A stretch of DNA of 64,000 bases. Source: an uncultured Roseburia sp. (GTDB lineage Bacteria; Bacillota; Clostridia; Lachnospirales; Lachnospiraceae). Numbering within the stretch: the first letter of the stretch is position 1; every line of letters begins with the position of its first letter. Under the pieces are notes generated by a model that worked only from the letters and a program-made list of their open reading frames with translations, was not told the DNA's origin and ran no database searches. Positions 25,238 to 33,175 of the stretch are shown piece by piece. The stretch covers positions 1-64,000 of the forward strand of contig CALWHT010000010.1 of NCBI GenBank assembly GCA_944380515.1. Reading direction: 5' to 3'. A program made the position numbers and the translations under genes.

Positions 25238-26020
25238 CTATTCAAAGAAATCAATCGGGTCGATGGGCGTCCCGTCCTTCTGCAATTCGAAATACAGATT
25301 GCTTCCCTCCACGGAAAAATATTTTGTCGGTTCTCCGATATATCCCAGTACATGTCCCGCCTCAACATAGTCTCCTTCCGCGAAGTTGAGCTCTTTCAGC
25401 TGTCCGTATATGGCACTGTAGCCGTCACCCAAATCCACGGTCACCGTGCAGCCGGTTACCTCGTCATTTTCAATCCCTGTCACCTGCCCCTTTGCCACAC
25501 AGTAAACCTTATCATTGACATCTCCCTCGATGATAATTGCCGGGTTGTATTTATACTGGTCAAGAGTCGGAAAATACACAGTAGAATCCATACTGTAATT
25601 GATGGTGACATTTCCCTCCATCGGCCACATCAGCCCGTCTTCCGCCGAAAAATGAAGTGCCTGTCCCGTACCTGCTGTTTCCTCCACCGTCTGGGCGTCC
25701 TCGGCCGCAGTTTCGGTATTTTCCGTCATTTCAGTCGTCTCCGTCTCTTGTGCGACTTCGGCGGTCTGCGTGCTGTCCTCCTCCGTCTCCTTCGGCGGTA
25801 TTACTGCCGACGCCTCAGCCGACTGCTCCGTGTCCTCGACCGCCGCCAATTCCTCCGGATCCGACTGCTGGTTCATTTCCTCGGCAAGCTCCGCCTCCAG
25901 CTGCTCCCGCTCTTTTTCCTGTTTATTGCTGTAAAGGACCGTCGTCCCTATTGCCGCAATGATTACGAGAGTTCCCGCAATCACATATTGCTTTTGCCGT
26001 AAAAATCCTTTCTTTTTCAT
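25238..26020 (-). CDS. spoIIQ: SpoIIQ-like M23-fold protein, catalytic residues missing
   Basis: A forespore membrane protein that in sporulating Firmicutes pairs with SpoIIIAH in the channel between mother cell and forespore. One helix (about 14-32), an acidic Glu/Thr/Ala linker (35-125) and a C-terminal LytM/M23 fold (about 130-260) are visible. The zinc residues of M23 peptidases are absent: the first motif reads YKYNPAIIIEG and the second YFELQKDG. It is therefore probably structural. It follows spoIID by about 65 bp, which supports the name. The start is uncertain between two ATGs four codons apart. Confidence 0.82.
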   Translation of the reverse strand: MKKKGFLRQKQYVIAGTLVIIAAIGTTVLYSNKQEKEREQLEAELAEEMNQQSDPEELAAVEDTEQSAEASAVIPPKETEEDSTQTAEVAQETETTEMTENTETAAEDAQTVEETAGTGQALHFSAEDGLMWPMEGNVTINYSMDSTVYFPTLDQYKYNPAIIIEGDVNDKVYCVAKGQVTGIENDEVTGCTVTVDLGDGYSAIYGQLKELNFAEGDYVEAGHVLGYIGEPTKYFSVEGSNLYFELQKDGTPIDPIDFFE

Positions 26021-26086
26021 ATCCTTCACCATCCATTGTTTATTTTTAACTATATTGTTACCTGTTTTGGATGGTTTATACGAATA

Positions 26087-27073
26087 TTACTGAATTTTTT
26101 GCGCTTTGGTGATTTCCGCGCCGGGATAAAAATATTCCAGAATTTCCCTGTAGCTTTTTCCTTCCTCCGCCATGGTTTCCGCCGTGTGCTGGCTGAGTCC
26201 GAATCCGTGTCCGACTCCCTTCGTCACAATCCGCACTTTATCGTCGATTTTCGTCACCGTAAAGCAGGCGGACGGCAGCTCAAAGGCCGTACGAAATTCC
26301 TCACCCGTACATTCAGTGTCTCCGACCTTCATTTTTAAAACATAATCTGAAGCGTCGCGCCCTTCTATTTGAATTTTTTCTGCGGAATCCAGTTCTTTGG
26401 TCCCGAATGTCTCCCGGCACTGCGACAAAAAGTCCTCCTCCTCAAAATAATATACCGACAGATAGCCCTTTGCGCTCGTATCCCCATGACATTCCTTTTC
26501 CATCAGGTACGGCATATCAGCATCCCCGTACAAATCCGACATGTTTCTGGTTCTGCCGCTGCTGATGGCATGGTACGCAGCGTAAATATAGCTGCCGTCC
26601 CAGGTGAGAACTTCATCCGCGGTTTTCCCGGCACACTCCGAAAATTTCTGATAAATGCGGTTAAAGTCCTCTCCCCAAAGCGTCTGCATTTCCTCCATGG
26701 AAAGACCCTGCGGCTCCGCGGTTTGATTTTTGGCGGCATCATAGAGGTTTGTCCTCGCTATGACGCACTGCGCCATAATCGCGGCGTCCTCATAATCCGC
26801 CCCGATTTCCTTTGCCGCCACAAAAAGAACCTTCTGCTCAAGCTCCCTGTTTTGCTCCGTTTCCTCGGTCTCCCCCGAGCCGCCCCAAAGCAGGCTCCCT
26901 TCCCCGGACTCATATACCGCTTCGGTCGCTGATTCCACGTAAACGCTCTGGCCGCTGATCAATTTTTCCAGCTTCATGCTCTGCATGACCGTAGTCACAA
27001 GCAGCGGCAGCAATATCACAATCATCAACGAGGAAAAAAACTGATTTCCTCTTTTTTTCCGTCTTTTTCTCAT
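26087..27073 (-). CDS. spoIID: Stage II sporulation protein D
   Basis: A membrane-anchored lytic transglycosylase that degrades peptidoglycan during engulfment. The 328-residue protein has one N-terminal helix after a basic start (MRKRRKKRGN) and a SpoIID/LytB domain over the rest. Typical stretches are YAAYHAISSGRTRN and GVGHGFGLSQHTAE, the latter near the C-terminus. The true start is MRKRRK: AAGGAG is 8 bases upstream. That site lies inside a terminator-like hairpin (27078-27117). spoIIQ follows. Confidence 0.93.
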   Translation of the reverse strand: MRKRRKKRGNQFFSSLMIVILLPLLVTTVMQSMKLEKLISGQSVYVESATEAVYESGEGSLLWGGSGETEETEQNRELEQKVLFVAAKEIGADYEDAAIMAQCVIARTNLYDAAKNQTAEPQGLSMEEMQTLWGEDFNRIYQKFSECAGKTADEVLTWDGSYIYAAYHAISSGRTRNMSDLYGDADMPYLMEKECHGDTSAKGYLSVYYFEEEDFLSQCRETFGTKELDSAEKIQIEGRDASDYVLKMKVGDTECTGEEFRTAFELPSACFTVTKIDDKVRIVTKGVGHGFGLSQHTAETMAEEGKSYREILEYFYPGAEITKAQKIQ

Positions 27074-27077
27074 AAAA

Positions 27078-27117
27078 AAATCTCCTTGTCCATTTAATAT
27101 ATGAAACAAGGAGATTT
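27078..27117 (-). terminator. Terminator-like hairpin containing the spoIID ribosome site
   Basis: AAATCTCCTTGT (27117-27106) and ACAAGGAGATTT (27089-27078) are perfect 12-bp arms on the minus strand, followed directly by T residues and then the spoIID ATG at 27073. The 3' arm contains AAGGAG. Read-through from the upstream gene would be terminated or have its ribosome site masked. Confidence 0.75.
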
Positions 27118-27139
27118 CTCATTCGAATCAGCAGAAGAT

Positions 27140-27775
27140 TTAATAATAATAAAACATACCCATAATCATCCGGAAGGTCTCCATAAAGGTATAAACCATA
27201 CTGCCCAATACCAGCAGGGAATACAGCACGGTGTAAATCACCGGCACCGTCTTTTTCCGATGAAGGATATGAGCGCGCCAGATATAGTAACCCGGATTTA
27301 AAAAGATAGCAAACAATATCAGTCCGGTTATTTTATAATGCTGCTTATAAATTTTGACGATGTCAAGCACGACAAACACAATAAACGCTGCCATCAGCAG
27401 ATAGCTGAGAATGGTAAGCAGCATGTAGGAGCCGTTTAAAAGCCCATTCATATAGGTTCCGTTCATGATACTGTCATAGCTGAAATCCATCGAACGAAAC
27501 ATGGAGGATGTGGTGACGATGCTTAAAATCTGCCGCAGCGGCATGATCACCAGGAGAATATAACAGAAAACATCCGTCACCGGCCCATGCTGCTGCTCCG
27601 GACGCACAAAGCTCCCGTTATTGTAATATACCGGCGGATTGTTGTATCCCGACGGATTGCCGTATCCCGGCTGCCCGCCGTAGGATTGCTGATCCCCGTA
27701 GGTTTGCCGGTCACCGTATGTCTGATTCTGATTCCCGTAAGTCTGACGTTCATTTTCATTGCGATTTTCTTCCAT
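27140..27775 (-). CDS. Membrane protein with YGQ-rich low-complexity N-terminus
   Basis: A 211-residue protein of unknown function. The first 60 residues are repeats of the type QTYGDRQTYGDQ and YNNPPVYYNNG, rich in Gln, Asn, Tyr and Gly. Four hydrophobic helices follow (about 68-88, 115-140, 150-172 and 178-205), and the protein ends in aromatic residues. The start MEENRN has AAGGAAGG just upstream and lies 20 bp inside the end of rsmA. The layout resembles small membrane proteins with disordered tails. Confidence 0.65.
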   Translation of the reverse strand: MEENRNENERQTYGNQNQTYGDRQTYGDQQSYGGQPGYGNPSGYNNPPVYYNNGSFVRPEQQHGPVTDVFCYILLVIMPLRQILSIVTTSSMFRSMDFSYDSIMNGTYMNGLLNGSYMLLTILSYLLMAAFIVFVVLDIVKIYKQHYKITGLILFAIFLNPGYYIWRAHILHRKKTVPVIYTVLYSLLVLGSMVYTFMETFRMIMGMFYYY

Positions 27776-28658
27776 TATAATCCTTCCTTTCTGCCAGGCG
27801 TTTTCCAACGATATTGGATAATTCGGCAAACTGCGCCAGTGTCAGAGCCTCTCCGCGTACAGTGAGCGGCAGGCCCATCTGTTCGATACACTCCTGTATG
27901 GCTTCCTTCGGCAGAGGAATACCCGGCGCGCTGCCAAGTCCGTTTGCCAGCGTTTTTCTCCGCTGATTAAACGACGCCCGTATTATGTCAAATAATAATT
28001 TTTCATTGTCCACCTGCACAACTGCCTTCTCATGCTTCGTGAGCCGGATCACCGCACTGCCGACCTTCGGGCGCGGCATAAAGCAGTTCGGCGGCACATT
28101 CGCAATCACCGCCGGCCTGGCATAATACTGCACAGCCAGGGAGAGCGCGCCGTAATCCTTGGTGCCGGGGCCTGCCTGCATCCGGTCGGCGACCTCTTTC
28201 TGCACCATCACCGTAATGCTGTCGATCGGCACATGGCTTTCAAACAAACCCATAATAATCGGCGTCGTAATATAGTAAGGCAGGTTGGCAACCACCCTGA
28301 TAGGCCTGCCGCCGTTTTGCTCCTGTACTAAACGCGCGATATCCAGCTTTAAAATGTCCTCATTGATTACCGTAACATTATCATATGCTCCCAGCGTCTC
28401 TTCAAGAATCGGAATCAGATTTTTATCAATCTCGACCGCCGCAACCTCCCTGGCACTCTCGCAGAGATACTGCGTCATGGTACCGATTCCCGGCCCGATT
28501 TCCAGTACGAAGTCCTCCTTTGTCACGCCGGAGGCCGCAATAATTTTTTCCAAAACATGCGTGTCGATCAAAAAATTCTGCCCGAATTTTTTCTGAAAAT
28601 TAAACTGATACTTTTGCAGCACCGCAATGGTGTTCTGCGGGATTCCCAGTGTTGCCAT
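27756..28658 (-). CDS. rsmA: 16S rRNA dimethyltransferase
   Basis: Methylates the two adjacent adenines of helix 45 in 16S rRNA (A1518 and A1519), a late step in small-subunit assembly. The 300-residue protein shows NFLID near 30, the SAM motif LEIGPGIGTMTQYL and the catalytic NLPYYITTPII. Its end overlaps the start of the YGQ-rich protein gene by 20 bp, and a small hypothetical gene lies upstream. Confidence 0.96.
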   Translation of the reverse strand: MATLGIPQNTIAVLQKYQFNFQKKFGQNFLIDTHVLEKIIAASGVTKEDFVLEIGPGIGTMTQYLCESAREVAAVEIDKNLIPILEETLGAYDNVTVINEDILKLDIARLVQEQNGGRPIRVVANLPYYITTPIIMGLFESHVPIDSITVMVQKEVADRMQAGPGTKDYGALSLAVQYYARPAVIANVPPNCFMPRPKVGSAVIRLTKHEKAVVQVDNEKLLFDIIRASFNQRRKTLANGLGSAPGIPLPKEAIQECIEQMGLPLTVRGEALTLAQFAELSNIVGKRLAERKDYNGRKSQ

Positions 28659-28697
28659 CGTATTCCTCTCATTTCTGTCTGCGGCAGCCCGCAGCTT

Positions 28698-29108
28698 TTA
28701 TTTGCTCAGCACCTCATCAAACAGCCTGTCTAAGAACTCTGCGTAAAGCTGCGCAAAGGTGTCGTGGAAAGTCTGGGCAATGGCGGCATCCCCGCGCCCG
28801 GTCATCTGCGCTTCCTCGTACAGCGCGAACGCCGTCTCATAAAGCTCGGGATTTTTCTCATAAAAGACCTCCGTCAGACCGTCCTGAAACGTAAACTGCG
28901 CCTCCTGGGAGAGGTTTTCCTTAAAATCCTGCCTGGAAACGCAGCCCTTTTCCTCGTAATCGGAGAGGTAAATATGTCCTCCCGCCGACCTGACATAATT
29001 CTCAAACGCGGCTTTCACATCGTCATAGGTCACTGTTACATAATGACGGTTCCAATATTCATCAAACGCTTCCCTGTTCGGGAACTGCTCAAAAATATCA
29101 ATCTCCAT
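28698..29108 (-). CDS. Small acidic protein of unknown function
   Basis: A 136-residue, highly acidic soluble protein rich in Glu, Phe and Tyr, mostly helical. I do not recognise a family. I start it at MEIDIF because GGGGG is just upstream; an ATG eight codons earlier lacks a site. It is 39 bp upstream of rsmA on the same strand and has its own promoter, so the two are probably co-transcribed. Confidence 0.65.
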   Translation of the reverse strand: MEIDIFEQFPNREAFDEYWNRHYVTVTYDDVKAAFENYVRSAGGHIYLSDYEEKGCVSRQDFKENLSQEAQFTFQDGLTEVFYEKNPELYETAFALYEEAQMTGRGDAAIAQTFHDTFAQLYAEFLDRLFDEVLSK

Positions 29109-29144
29109 AGGTTCCCCCTTTATCTGTGGCATTTTGTTTTTACT

Positions 29145-29173
29145 ATTATATACAAAAACAGTAGGAAAGGCAA
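29145..29173 (-). promoter_or_regulatory. Promoter of the rsmA unit
   Basis: TTGCCT (29173-29168) and TATAAT (29150-29145) with a 17-base spacer on the minus strand, about 37 bases before the small acidic protein gene. Confidence 0.7.
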
Positions 29174-29271
29174 AATGTTTCTGTATTTTTTAATTGTGAA
29201 TGGATTTGCCTGCTTCAATCGTGTTAATATTGAAACAAAAAAATTTATGATAAAATAAGGAGGACGAGCAT

Positions 29272-29589
29272 ATGAAAAAATTATTAGCCGCTGTCTTAAT
29301 GTCAGCTCTGTTACTGAATGTCGGTACAATCAGTTCTTTTGCGTCAGGAACCGGACACCATCGCAATCCGGCAAAAACCTGCAGGAACAATACGTACACT
29401 TGTATACAGAACGATTGCTCATTCACAGATGCCGACGGCGACGGAATCTGCGACAACTGCGGTACACAAAACTGCAAAAACGCCTGTGAGGCATATACCT
29501 CAGATAACTGCACAAAAAACACCCGTTCAAATTACTATACCGGCTCAGGCACTCACCATGGTAACGGGCACAGCAGCTGCAGAAGATAA
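29272..29589 (+). CDS. Secreted Cys/His-rich small protein
   Basis: A 105-residue exported protein with a clear signal peptide (1-25, MKKLLAAVLMSALLLNVG with cleavage near FAS-G). The mature part has nine cysteines and five histidines, in GTGHHR and GTHHGNGH, and an acidic DADGDGICDNCG segment that resembles a calcium-binding loop. GGAGG lies 9 bases before the ATG. It is 25 bp upstream of an ECF sigma gene on the same strand. I do not recognise a family. A metal- or redox-binding role is suggested only by composition. Confidence 0.75.
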   Translation: MKKLLAAVLMSALLLNVGTISSFASGTGHHRNPAKTCRNNTYTCIQNDCSFTDADGDGICDNCGTQNCKNACEAYTSDNCTKNTRSNYYTGSGTHHGNGHSSCRR

Positions 29590-29614
29590 CTCCGGTAAAT
29601 AATGAGGTCTTAGG

Positions 29615-30100
29615 ATGAGGGACGAACAAGAGGTAAACAGAGCCATTGAACGGTATTCCGATACCATTCAGCGGCTTTGCATGATACATTTAAAAAATCG
29701 TGCTGATACCGAAGACATATTTCAAACTGTTTTTCTGAAATATGCTCTTAGTTCCGTTGTGTTTGAAAACGATGAACATGAAAAGGCATGGTTTATACGG
29801 GTAACAATCAATGCCTGCAAGGATCTTCTGAAAAGCTTTTTCCGTACCCGTATGGTATCACTGGAAGAAATCTTAGAGTTGCCGGCGGCCCTGCCGCCGG
29901 ACAACCGCGATATTTTAGAGGCTGTGCTTTCACTCCCGCAAAAATACAGGGAAGTGATCTATCTGCATTACTATGAAGATTACACTGCCCCGGAAATCAG
30001 CTGCATTTTGGGCAAAAATGTAAATACGATATATACGCTTCTGACCCGTTCCAGGCAAATGCTTCGGGAAAAGCTGGGAGGTGACGGATATGAAGGATAA
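29615..30100 (+). CDS. ECF-type RNA polymerase sigma factor
   Basis: A 161-residue group 4 sigma factor. Region 2 spans about 10-75 (NRADTEDIFQTVFLKY is the core-binding and -10 region). Region 4 spans about 105-155 (YYEDYTAPEISCILGKNVNT is the helix-turn-helix). GAGG lies 7 bases before the ATG. It overlaps the anti-sigma gene by 11 bp, so the two products are probably translationally coupled. Its target promoters are unknown. Confidence 0.92.
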   Translation: MRDEQEVNRAIERYSDTIQRLCMIHLKNRADTEDIFQTVFLKYALSSVVFENDEHEKAWFIRVTINACKDLLKSFFRTRMVSLEEILELPAALPPDNRDILEAVLSLPQKYREVIYLHYYEDYTAPEISCILGKNVNTIYTLLTRSRQMLREKLGGDGYEG

Positions 30101-30833
30101 GCTGAAGGAAACTTTTCATTGGATTCGGGCAGACGAAGTATTGAAAGACAGCACCAGAGTCTTTCTCGCCCGGAAGACAAAGGGATACACAAGAGCGAAT
30201 ATCGTAAATTATAAATATTTTGTCTCCGCCGCGGCATGCCTGATATTCCTGCTCTTTGGCGGTCACTGGCTTTATTTTACACCCACGGCGCAAATAAGCA
30301 TTGACATTAACCCTTCGCTTGAGCTGGGCGTCAACCGATTTGACAGAGTAATTTCTGTTACCGGCTACAACGATGACGGATTGGATCTGGCAGATACTCT
30401 CGATATAAAATTCACAGGCTATACGGAAGCCGTCAATCAGATATTAGAAAGCAAAACAGTTGCAGCGTTACTGTCAGATGACGAACTCGTAACCATTACC
30501 GTTATCGGAACGGACGGAGCGCAATCTTCAAAAATACTTTCCGATATGAAAAGCTGCACGGAGCACCATCAAAATGCTCACTGCTATTTCGCATATTCGG
30601 ATGAGGTTGCGGAGGCTCACGAAACAGGCCTTTCTTACGGCAAGTACAAGGCCCTTTTGAAAATACAGGAGCTCGACCCCTCCGTTACTTCCGATGAAAT
30701 ACGGGACATGACCATGAAAGAGATCCAGGATTTGATTGATTCTCTGTTACCCGATGATAAAAATGAAACACAGCAGAATACGGACGATGTGCAGGGACAT
30801 CACCACAAAGGCCACGGTTATCGGCATGACTGA
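30090..30833 (+). CDS. Membrane anti-sigma factor with RsgI-like extracellular domain
   Basis: A 247-residue single-pass protein: a cytosolic N-terminal part (1-48) that should bind the sigma factor, one helix (about 50-68), then an RsgI-like juxtamembrane domain starting AQISIDINPSLELGVNRFD. As I recall, the Asn-Pro of this domain is the self-cleavage site in RsgI relatives. The C-terminus ends HHHKGHGYRHD. It starts inside the sigma gene with GGAGGT 8 bases upstream. The His-rich tail, like the His-rich partner two genes upstream, suggests a metal signal; this is inference. Confidence 0.85.
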   Translation: MKDKLKETFHWIRADEVLKDSTRVFLARKTKGYTRANIVNYKYFVSAAACLIFLLFGGHWLYFTPTAQISIDINPSLELGVNRFDRVISVTGYNDDGLDLADTLDIKFTGYTEAVNQILESKTVAALLSDDELVTITVIGTDGAQSSKILSDMKSCTEHHQNAHCYFAYSDEVAEAHETGLSYGKYKALLKIQELDPSVTSDEIRDMTMKEIQDLIDSLLPDDKNETQQNTDDVQGHHHKGHGYRHD

Positions 30834-30850
30834 GGAAAATAACAATATTT

Positions 30851-30864
30851 CGAACAAACATTCG
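30851..30864. promoter_or_regulatory. LexA-like box 1
   Basis: CGAACAAACATTCG matches the Gram-positive SOS box (GAACnnnnGTTC) with one mismatch. It lies just upstream of the -35 of the radical SAM gene promoter. Confidence 0.6.
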
Positions 30865-30873
30865 TTTTTTCTA

Positions 30874-30902
30874 TTGCATTTTCTGTTTTCCTGTGCTATA
30901 GT
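30874..30902 (+). promoter_or_regulatory. Promoter of the radical SAM/TIGR03915 operon
   Basis: TTGCAT (30874-30879), 17-base spacer, TATAGT (30897-30902). It is flanked on both sides by LexA-like boxes, so SOS control is likely. Confidence 0.8.
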
Positions 30903-30910
30903 CATCTTAT

Positions 30911-30924
30911 CGAACATTAGTTCT
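30911..30924. promoter_or_regulatory. LexA-like box 2
   Basis: CGAACATTAGTTCT contains a perfect GAACnnnnGTTC and starts 9 bases after the -10, at the transcription start. This is a classic repressing position. Confidence 0.8.
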
Positions 30925-30946
30925 TTTCGAAAGAAGGTGACTCCAC

Positions 30947-32242
30947 GTGAATATCCAGATGAATATGTCTTTGGCGGAAAAGCTTGCCATACTTTCGGAT
31001 GCCGCAAAGTATGATGTCGCCTGCACCTCCAGCGGCGTGGACCGCAGAGGGAACGGCGCGGGAATGGGCAACTCCGTCGCCGCCGGAATCTGCCATACTT
31101 TTTCCGCCGACGGGCGCTGCGTGTCTTTGCTCAAAATCCTTTTCACCAACGAGTGCATTTTTAATTGTGCCTACTGCCAGAACAACTGCAATTCCGACGT
31201 TCCCCGCGCTTCCTTCACGCCGGATGAGGTCTGCGAGCTCACGATGGAGTTTTACCGGAGGAATTATATTGAAGGACTTTTTTTAAGCTCCGGCATTATG
31301 GTCAGCCCCAACTACACCATGGGTCTCATTTATCAGACGCTCTATCAGCTCCGCAGGGTTCATCAGTTCAACGGCTATATCCATGTAAAGGCCATCCCGG
31401 GCGCCGACCCCGTTCTGGTCGAAAAAACCGGTTTTCTGGCTGACCGCATGAGCATTAATCTGGAGCTTCCCACCGCAGAGGGCTTAAAAAAACTTGCCCC
31501 CTACAAATCCCGGCATACCATTTTAAAGCCCATGCGGCAAATTCAGAACCGCATTACCGAAAACAAGAACGAAGTTGCCCTGTACCGCAAAGCCCCCCGC
31601 TTTGTACCGGCAGGCCAGAGCACACAGATGATTATCGGCGCAACCCCCGAGCACGATTATGAGATTATGCGTGTCGCCGAATCGCTCTATCAGAAATTTG
31701 ACTTAAAACGTGTTTTTTATTCCGCCTTTGTAAATGTCAATCAGGACGCCAATCTTCCCGTCCTCCCCGGCGGGCCGCCCCTGCTGCGGGAGCACCGACT
31801 CTATCAGGCGGACTGGCTGCTGCGCTACTATGATTTCACGGTGGATGAACTGCTCTCGGAGGAGCGCCCCGACTTTAATATTTATCTCGACCCCAAGTGC
31901 GACTGGGCGCTGCGCCACCTTGAATGCTTCCCCATCGAAATCAACCGCGCAGACTACCGCACGCTGCTGCGGGTGCCGGGAATCGGAGCAAAATCGGCAC
32001 AGCGCATTGTAAAGGCACGGCGCACCGCCGCCCTCGGTTTCTCCGACCTGAAAAAAATCGGTGTGGTTTTAAAGCGCGCGCTCTATTTTATCACCTGCTC
32101 CGGAAAAATGATGTACCGCACAAAGCTGGACGAGGATTATATCTGCCGGAATCTGATCGGCGACCGGACACAGATTCCGCGCGAAATTCGGGAAGCGGGT
32201 TATAAACAGCTCAGCCTGTTTGATATCGGCATGGAGCCATGA
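30947..32242 (+). CDS. Radical SAM protein, putative DNA modification/repair (TIGR03916 type)
   Basis: A 431-residue radical SAM enzyme. The cluster motif is Cys70-Cys74-Cys77 (CIFNCAYC), preceded by KILFTNE. A helix-hairpin-helix (LLRVPGIGAKSAQRIVKARR) near 345-364 suggests DNA contact. The family is known only as linked to uracil-DNA-glycosylase-like proteins; its reaction is unknown. The start is GTG with GAAGGTG about 7 bases upstream. The TIGR03915 gene follows, and the promoter has LexA-like boxes. Confidence 0.88.
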   Translation: MNIQMNMSLAEKLAILSDAAKYDVACTSSGVDRRGNGAGMGNSVAAGICHTFSADGRCVSLLKILFTNECIFNCAYCQNNCNSDVPRASFTPDEVCELTMEFYRRNYIEGLFLSSGIMVSPNYTMGLIYQTLYQLRRVHQFNGYIHVKAIPGADPVLVEKTGFLADRMSINLELPTAEGLKKLAPYKSRHTILKPMRQIQNRITENKNEVALYRKAPRFVPAGQSTQMIIGATPEHDYEIMRVAESLYQKFDLKRVFYSAFVNVNQDANLPVLPGGPPLLREHRLYQADWLLRYYDFTVDELLSEERPDFNIYLDPKCDWALRHLECFPIEINRADYRTLLRVPGIGAKSAQRIVKARRTAALGFSDLKKIGVVLKRALYFITCSGKMMYRTKLDEDYICRNLIGDRTQIPREIREAGYKQLSLFDIGMEP

Positions 32243-32251
32243 CACAGCAAA

Positions 32252-32268
32252 GGCTCCGGAATGGAGAT
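32252..32268 (+). repeat. Dispersed leader repeat, tail-only copy E, forming a ribosome site
   Basis: GGCTCCGGAATGGAG followed by ATTATCATG, matching the end of repeat copy B (CGCTCCGGAATGGAGATTAT) and supplying the Shine-Dalgarno for the TIGR03915 gene. The rest of the element is absent. Confidence 0.7.
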
Positions 32269-32272
32269 TATC

Positions 32273-33172
32273 ATGTATACCTTTATCTGTGAAGACAGTC
32301 CGAACGGAATTTTCAGCGGCGTCTATGACGCCTGGGCTTTTAAAATACAACAGAATAAGCAGATGCCCGACGGCGGCGGACAGTCTGGTTCCCGGGCAGC
32401 CGGGCAGACCCGGTGTACCCATGACGACATCCGGCTTACCAGCCGGGAACCGGACAATTATGAACTGTTTTCTCAATATTTCCCGGTGACTCCCTCTGCG
32501 GAAAAATCCGACAAGGTTGCCCGGACGCTGTGCGCTCGTCTGGGAACGGAATTTTATGAAACCGTTATGAACGCTCTGCTGGCCGTCATCCCTGAGCGCA
32601 AGGGCGAAATTGATAAGGCGGACGCCATTTACCATACGGTCGTTTTAGCGCTCTCCTCCCCGGCAGGCGCAAATACGCTGCACCGCCTGAATCATCCGCA
32701 CGTGCACCGCGTCTTTACGCTTTCCCGCGCAACCGCCAATGAGGCACATCATCTGTTGGGATTTCTGCGTTTCCGTGAGCTGGAAAACGGCGTACTTTTT
32801 TCCACAATCCACCCAAAAAATAACGCCCTGCCGATTCTGGCAGAGCATTTTACCGACCGTCTCCCGCAGGAAAATTTTATCATTTACGATGAAAACCGCC
32901 GCCAGGCCGCAGTACACGCCGCCGGAAAGAATTTCATGCTGGCGGACGCCTCCGATTTGGATGAAGCGATGATAAAGCGGGAGTCCTGCCGTGAAGCAGA
33001 ATATCAGAGTCTCTGGCTCGCCTTCTTTGAAAACATCGCCATCCGGGCAAGAGTAAACCCCAAGCTGCAGGCGCAGAATATTCCGAAACGCTTCTGGCGC
33101 GACACTATCGAACTTTCACGAACAGGCGGCGGGCATTTTCCTCCGTCACACGCTCCACTTCCTCCGGAGTGA
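32273..33172 (+). CDS. TIGR03915 family DNA-metabolism protein (DUF4130)
   Basis: A 299-residue soluble protein always found with the TIGR03916 radical SAM protein. It carries a DUF4130-type domain in the C-terminal two-thirds (VHRVFTLSRATANEAHHLLG near 137; the conserved end is ENIAIRARVNPKLQAQNIPKRFW). Biochemical role unknown; a DNA-repair function is inferred from its partner and promoter. I start at MYTFIC; the ATG four codons earlier is part of the ribosome-site repeat. The last 27 codons lie in an 82-bp duplication of the tatD 3' end. Confidence 0.85.
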   Translation: MYTFICEDSPNGIFSGVYDAWAFKIQQNKQMPDGGGQSGSRAAGQTRCTHDDIRLTSREPDNYELFSQYFPVTPSAEKSDKVARTLCARLGTEFYETVMNALLAVIPERKGEIDKADAIYHTVVLALSSPAGANTLHRLNHPHVHRVFTLSRATANEAHHLLGFLRFRELENGVLFSTIHPKNNALPILAEHFTDRLPQENFIIYDENRRQAAVHAAGKNFMLADASDLDEAMIKRESCREAEYQSLWLAFFENIAIRARVNPKLQAQNIPKRFWRDTIELSRTGGGHFPPSHAPLPPE

Positions 33173-33173
33173 T
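33092..33173. repeat. 82-bp direct repeat, left copy (gene-overlap duplication)
   Basis: Matches 33732-33813 in 78 of 82 bases, same orientation. It contains the last 27 codons of the TIGR03915 gene, and, on the other strand, the tatD 3' end. The toxin-antitoxin remnant lies between the two copies. Confidence 0.92.
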
Positions 33174-33175
33174 GC

